Of a stretch of DNA of 33,302 nt, positions 30,969-33,302 are shown piece by piece. The translations under genes and the position numbers were made by a program. The DNA comes from Arenimonas sp. (lineage in GTDB: Bacteria; Pseudomonadota; Gammaproteobacteria; Xanthomonadales; Xanthomonadaceae): NCBI GenBank assembly GCA_026398695.1, contig JAPLSJ010000073.1, forward strand, positions 1-33,302. Reading direction: 5' to 3'. The notes beneath the pieces were generated by a model. That model searched no databases. It was not told the DNA's origin and saw only the letters and a list, made by a program, of their open reading frames with translations. How positions within the stretch are numbered: the stretch's first letter is position 1; each line of letters starts with the position of its first letter.

Positions 30969-33251
30969 ATGAACAGTACACGCAAGCTATGGATCGCACT
31001 CGCGATCTTGCTCGGCGTCTCGTTTTCCGTCCTGCTTTGGGTCGGCGGCGAGATCCACCGGGAGATGCCACCGATGCCCGAGCAGGTGGTCACCCGCAGC
31101 GGCCAGGTGGTCTTCACCCGCGCCGACATCGAAACCGGGCGTCAGGTCTGGCAGTCCACCGGCGGCCAGCAGCTGGGCTCGATCTGGGGCCACGGCAGCT
31201 ACGTGGCGCCGGACTGGACCGCGGACTGGCTGCACCGCGAGGCCGTGGACATCCTCGACCAGTGGGCGCGCCGCGACCACCAGGTGGCCAACTACGCCGC
31301 GCTGGGCGCCCCTGAACAGGCCGCGCTGTCGGCCCGCCTGCAGGCGATGATGCGTCCGAACACCTTCGACCCGCAGACGCGCTCGGTGGTGATCGACGAC
31401 GAGCGCGCCATGGCCATCGCCAACGTCTCGGCGCACTACCAGAGCCTGCTGGGCAACGACCCCGCCACGGCCGAACTGCGCGAACAGTACGCAATGAAGA
31501 ACAACACCGTCGCCGACGCCGGCCACCGCCGCGCGATGACGGCTTTCTACTGGTGGACTGCCTGGTCGGCGGTCACCCAGCGCCCGGGCAAGGACATCAC
31601 CTACACCAACAACTGGCCGCACGAGCCGCTGGTGGGCAATACGCCGCCCGCGAACCTGTTCCTGTGGACGGTGTTCAGCGTGCTGTTCCTGATCGCGGGC
31701 ATCGCGCTGCTGGGCTGGCACTACGCCGTCAACCACAGCCGCGAGGAAGCGCCGCTGCAGCTGCCGGCCACCGACCCGCTGGCCGCGGTGGTGGTGACGC
31801 CTTCGATGAAGGCCACCGCGAAGTACTTCTGGGTGGTGATGGCGCTTTTCCTCGTGCAGATCCTGCTGGGCGCGATCACCGCCCATTACCAGGTGGAGGG
31901 ACAGGAAGCCTATGGCTTCTCGCTGGCCGAGTACCTTCCCTACGCGCTGACGCGCACCTGGCATACGCAGTTGGCGGTGCTGTGGATCGCCACGGCCTGG
32001 CTGGGCATGGGCCTGTACATCGGACCGGCGATTTCCGGGCATGAGCCGAAGTTCCAGGCCCTGGGCGTGCACGTGCTGTGGGTGTGCCTGATCATCATCG
32101 TGGTCGGTTCGTTCGCGGGCCAGTGGTTCGCGGTGATGCAGAAGCTGGGCCTGGCCAACAACTTCTGGTGGGGCCACCAGGGCTGGGAATACGTGGACAT
32201 GGGCCGGTTCTGGCAGTGGTTCCTGTTCGCGGGCCTGGGCATCTGGCTGACGCTGGTGGGTCGCTGCCTCGTCCCGGCCATCCGCGCCGGCGGCGAATCG
32301 CGCTCGATCACCACGCTGCTGTTCCTGTCCACCATCGCGATCGGCCTGTTCTACGGCGCCGGCCTGATGTGGGGCGAGCACACGCACCTGTCGATGGTCG
32401 AATACTGGCGCTGGTGGGTGGTGCACCTGTGGGTGGAGGGCTTCTTCGAGGTCTTCGCCGTCGCGGTGGTCGCCTTCCTGTTCACCAAGCTGGGCCTGAT
32501 CAAGGTGAAGACGGGCACGGTGGCCACCCTGTTCGCCACCATCGTGTTCATGGCCGGCGGCGTGCTGGGCACCCTGCACCACCTGTACTTCACCGGCACG
32601 CCGGTGGCGGTGATCGCGCTGGGTGCGTCGTTCTCGGCGCTGGAAGTGGTGCCGCTGGCGTACGTGGGCTTCGAGGCCTACCACACGTTCAAGCTGGGCC
32701 ACGCCACGCCCTGGATGCAGCGCTACAAGTGGCCGATCCTGTTCTTCGTGGCGGTGGCCTTCTGGAACCTGGTGGGCGCCGGCCTGTTCGGCTTCCTGAT
32801 CAACCCGCCGCTGCCGCTGTACTACATGCAGGGCCTCAACCTGACCCCGCTGCACGGCCACACGGCGCTGTTCGGTGTTTACGGCATGCTGGGCATCGGC
32901 CTGATGCTGTTCTGCCTGCGTGGACTGAAGCCGGATGCGATCTGGCCCGAAGCCCCGCTGCGCACGGCGTTCTGGTCGCTCAACATCGGCCTGGTGTGCA
33001 TGGCGCTGTTCACGCTGCTTCCGATCGGCATCCTGCAGTTGATCGCGGCGATCGACCACGGCTACTGGTTCGCGCGTTCGGCCGACTTCATGCAGCAGCC
33101 GCTGATCGAGATGCTGGTCTGGATGCGCGTGCCCGGCGACACGATCTTCAGCGTCGGTGCGCTGTCGCTGGCCTGGTTCGTGGCCCGCCTCTGGATCGCG
33201 CCCCGCAAGGCCCCGGCCAAGCTGGAAGGAGCGACCGAAGCCGCGCGCTGA
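30969..33251 (+). CDS. norZ: Single-subunit quinol-dependent nitric oxide reductase (qNOR)
   Basis: qNOR reduces two NO to N2O with quinol electrons. The 760-residue product has an N-terminal helix and a periplasmic NorC-like domain without a haem c motif (about 30-225), the mark of qNOR as opposed to cytochrome-dependent NorB. A catalytic domain of about 12 helices follows. Metal ligands are visible: H332 (TRTWHTQLAVLW), H486 with E490 (VVHLWVEGFFEVF), H537-H538 (GTLHHLYFTG), and H629 and H631 (PLHGHTALFG). The ATG at 30969 has GGAGAG before it; the open frame starts earlier in the FNR box, which is not coding. No norC, norD or norQ is adjacent, as expected for a stand-alone detoxifying qNOR. 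Confidence 0.95.
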   Translation: MNSTRKLWIALAILLGVSFSVLLWVGGEIHREMPPMPEQVVTRSGQVVFTRADIETGRQVWQSTGGQQLGSIWGHGSYVAPDWTADWLHREAVDILDQWARRDHQVANYAALGAPEQAALSARLQAMMRPNTFDPQTRSVVIDDERAMAIANVSAHYQSLLGNDPATAELREQYAMKNNTVADAGHRRAMTAFYWWTAWSAVTQRPGKDITYTNNWPHEPLVGNTPPANLFLWTVFSVLFLIAGIALLGWHYAVNHSREEAPLQLPATDPLAAVVVTPSMKATAKYFWVVMALFLVQILLGAITAHYQVEGQEAYGFSLAEYLPYALTRTWHTQLAVLWIATAWLGMGLYIGPAISGHEPKFQALGVHVLWVCLIIIVVGSFAGQWFAVMQKLGLANNFWWGHQGWEYVDMGRFWQWFLFAGLGIWLTLVGRCLVPAIRAGGESRSITTLLFLSTIAIGLFYGAGLMWGEHTHLSMVEYWRWWVVHLWVEGFFEVFAVAVVAFLFTKLGLIKVKTGTVATLFATIVFMAGGVLGTLHHLYFTGTPVAVIALGASFSALEVVPLAYVGFEAYHTFKLGHATPWMQRYKWPILFFVAVAFWNLVGAGLFGFLINPPLPLYYMQGLNLTPLHGHTALFGVYGMLGIGLMLFCLRGLKPDAIWPEAPLRTAFWSLNIGLVCMALFTLLPIGILQLIAAIDHGYWFARSADFMQQPLIEMLVWMRVPGDTIFSVGALSLAWFVARLWIAPRKAPAKLEGATEAAR

Positions 33252-33278
33252 TCCTGGCGCGAAGCAAGGGAAGGGAGC

Positions 33279-33302
33279 ACGGGGCCGCTATTGCGGCCCC
33301 GT
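33279..33302 (+). terminator. Probable terminator of the NO reductase gene (cut by window end)
   Basis: ACGGGGCCGC and GCGGCCCCGT form a perfect 10-bp stem with loop TATT, 27 bases after the stop. The window ends at the last base of the stem, so a T-run cannot be seen. Confidence 0.65.

Noticed and set aside
30987-33059. A 690-codon minus-strand frame
   Set aside because: It is antisense to the NO reductase gene and rich in histidine, glutamine and arginine, with no domain.
30969-33251. Cytochrome c-dependent NorB
   Set aside because: The protein has the long N-terminal periplasmic domain of qNOR, and there is no norC beside it.

Overview
The window looks like a stretch of chromosome from a high-GC gammaproteobacterium, most likely of the Xanthomonadales (Lysobacteraceae/Xanthomonadaceae). 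This is inferred from the gene families: an Oar-like TonB-dependent receptor, a lytic transglycosylase with a DUF4124 domain, the YciK/YhgN/Grx4 cluster, sspAB next to petABC, and GTGGGAGGG-type REP hairpins. I ran no database search. Gene density is high, many neighbours overlap by 1-4 bases, and there are no tRNA or rRNA genes, CRISPR arrays or insertion sequences. No stretch longer than 300 bases lacks a gene.

Layout. 1-4852 (minus): the minor-pilin operon fimT-pilV-pilW-pilX-pilY1, with pilY1 running off the left edge. 5013-6035 (plus): a divergent AlgZ/FimS/LytS-type sensor kinase. 6066-10871 (minus): ppnN nucleosidase and a 1100-residue TonB-dependent receptor. 11084-12761 (minus): the tightly overlapping operon grxD, a YciK-like SDR and a YhgN/MarC membrane protein. 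12872-13450: sodB, followed by a REP hairpin. 13543-15218 (minus): purE-purK. 15281-16401 (plus): a Trm112-like protein and nadC. 16420-17211 (minus): a two-FHA membrane-anchored protein. 17338-17658: DUF3301. 17671-18725 (minus): sspA-sspB. 18906-21488 (minus): petA-petB-petC, the cytochrome bc1 complex. 21606-22508 (minus): an SLT lytic transglycosylase. 22594-28573 (plus): miaB-phoH-ybeY, a 61-bp perfect palindrome, corC, a DUF4105 (Lnb-like) membrane protein and corA. 28636-33251 (plus): hemN, an Fnr/Anr-type regulator with its four cluster cysteines, a second REP hairpin, and a single-subunit quinol nitric oxide reductase (qNOR). FNR-type boxes lie before hemN and before qNOR.

How the genes work together. 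The left part builds the type IV pilus tip and priming complex, with a probable sensor kinase beside it. The middle is housekeeping: purine and NAD synthesis, redox defence, stringent-type regulation and respiration. The right end is a compact low-oxygen and nitric oxide module: oxygen-independent haem synthesis, the Fe-S oxygen sensor and an NO-detoxifying terminal oxidoreductase, apparently wired through FNR boxes. The two most interesting points are the DUF4105/Lnb-like protein sitting where gammaproteobacteria such as E. coli carry lnt (miaB-ybeZ-ybeY-ybeX-lnt), and the AT-rich 61-bp perfect palindrome just before corC.
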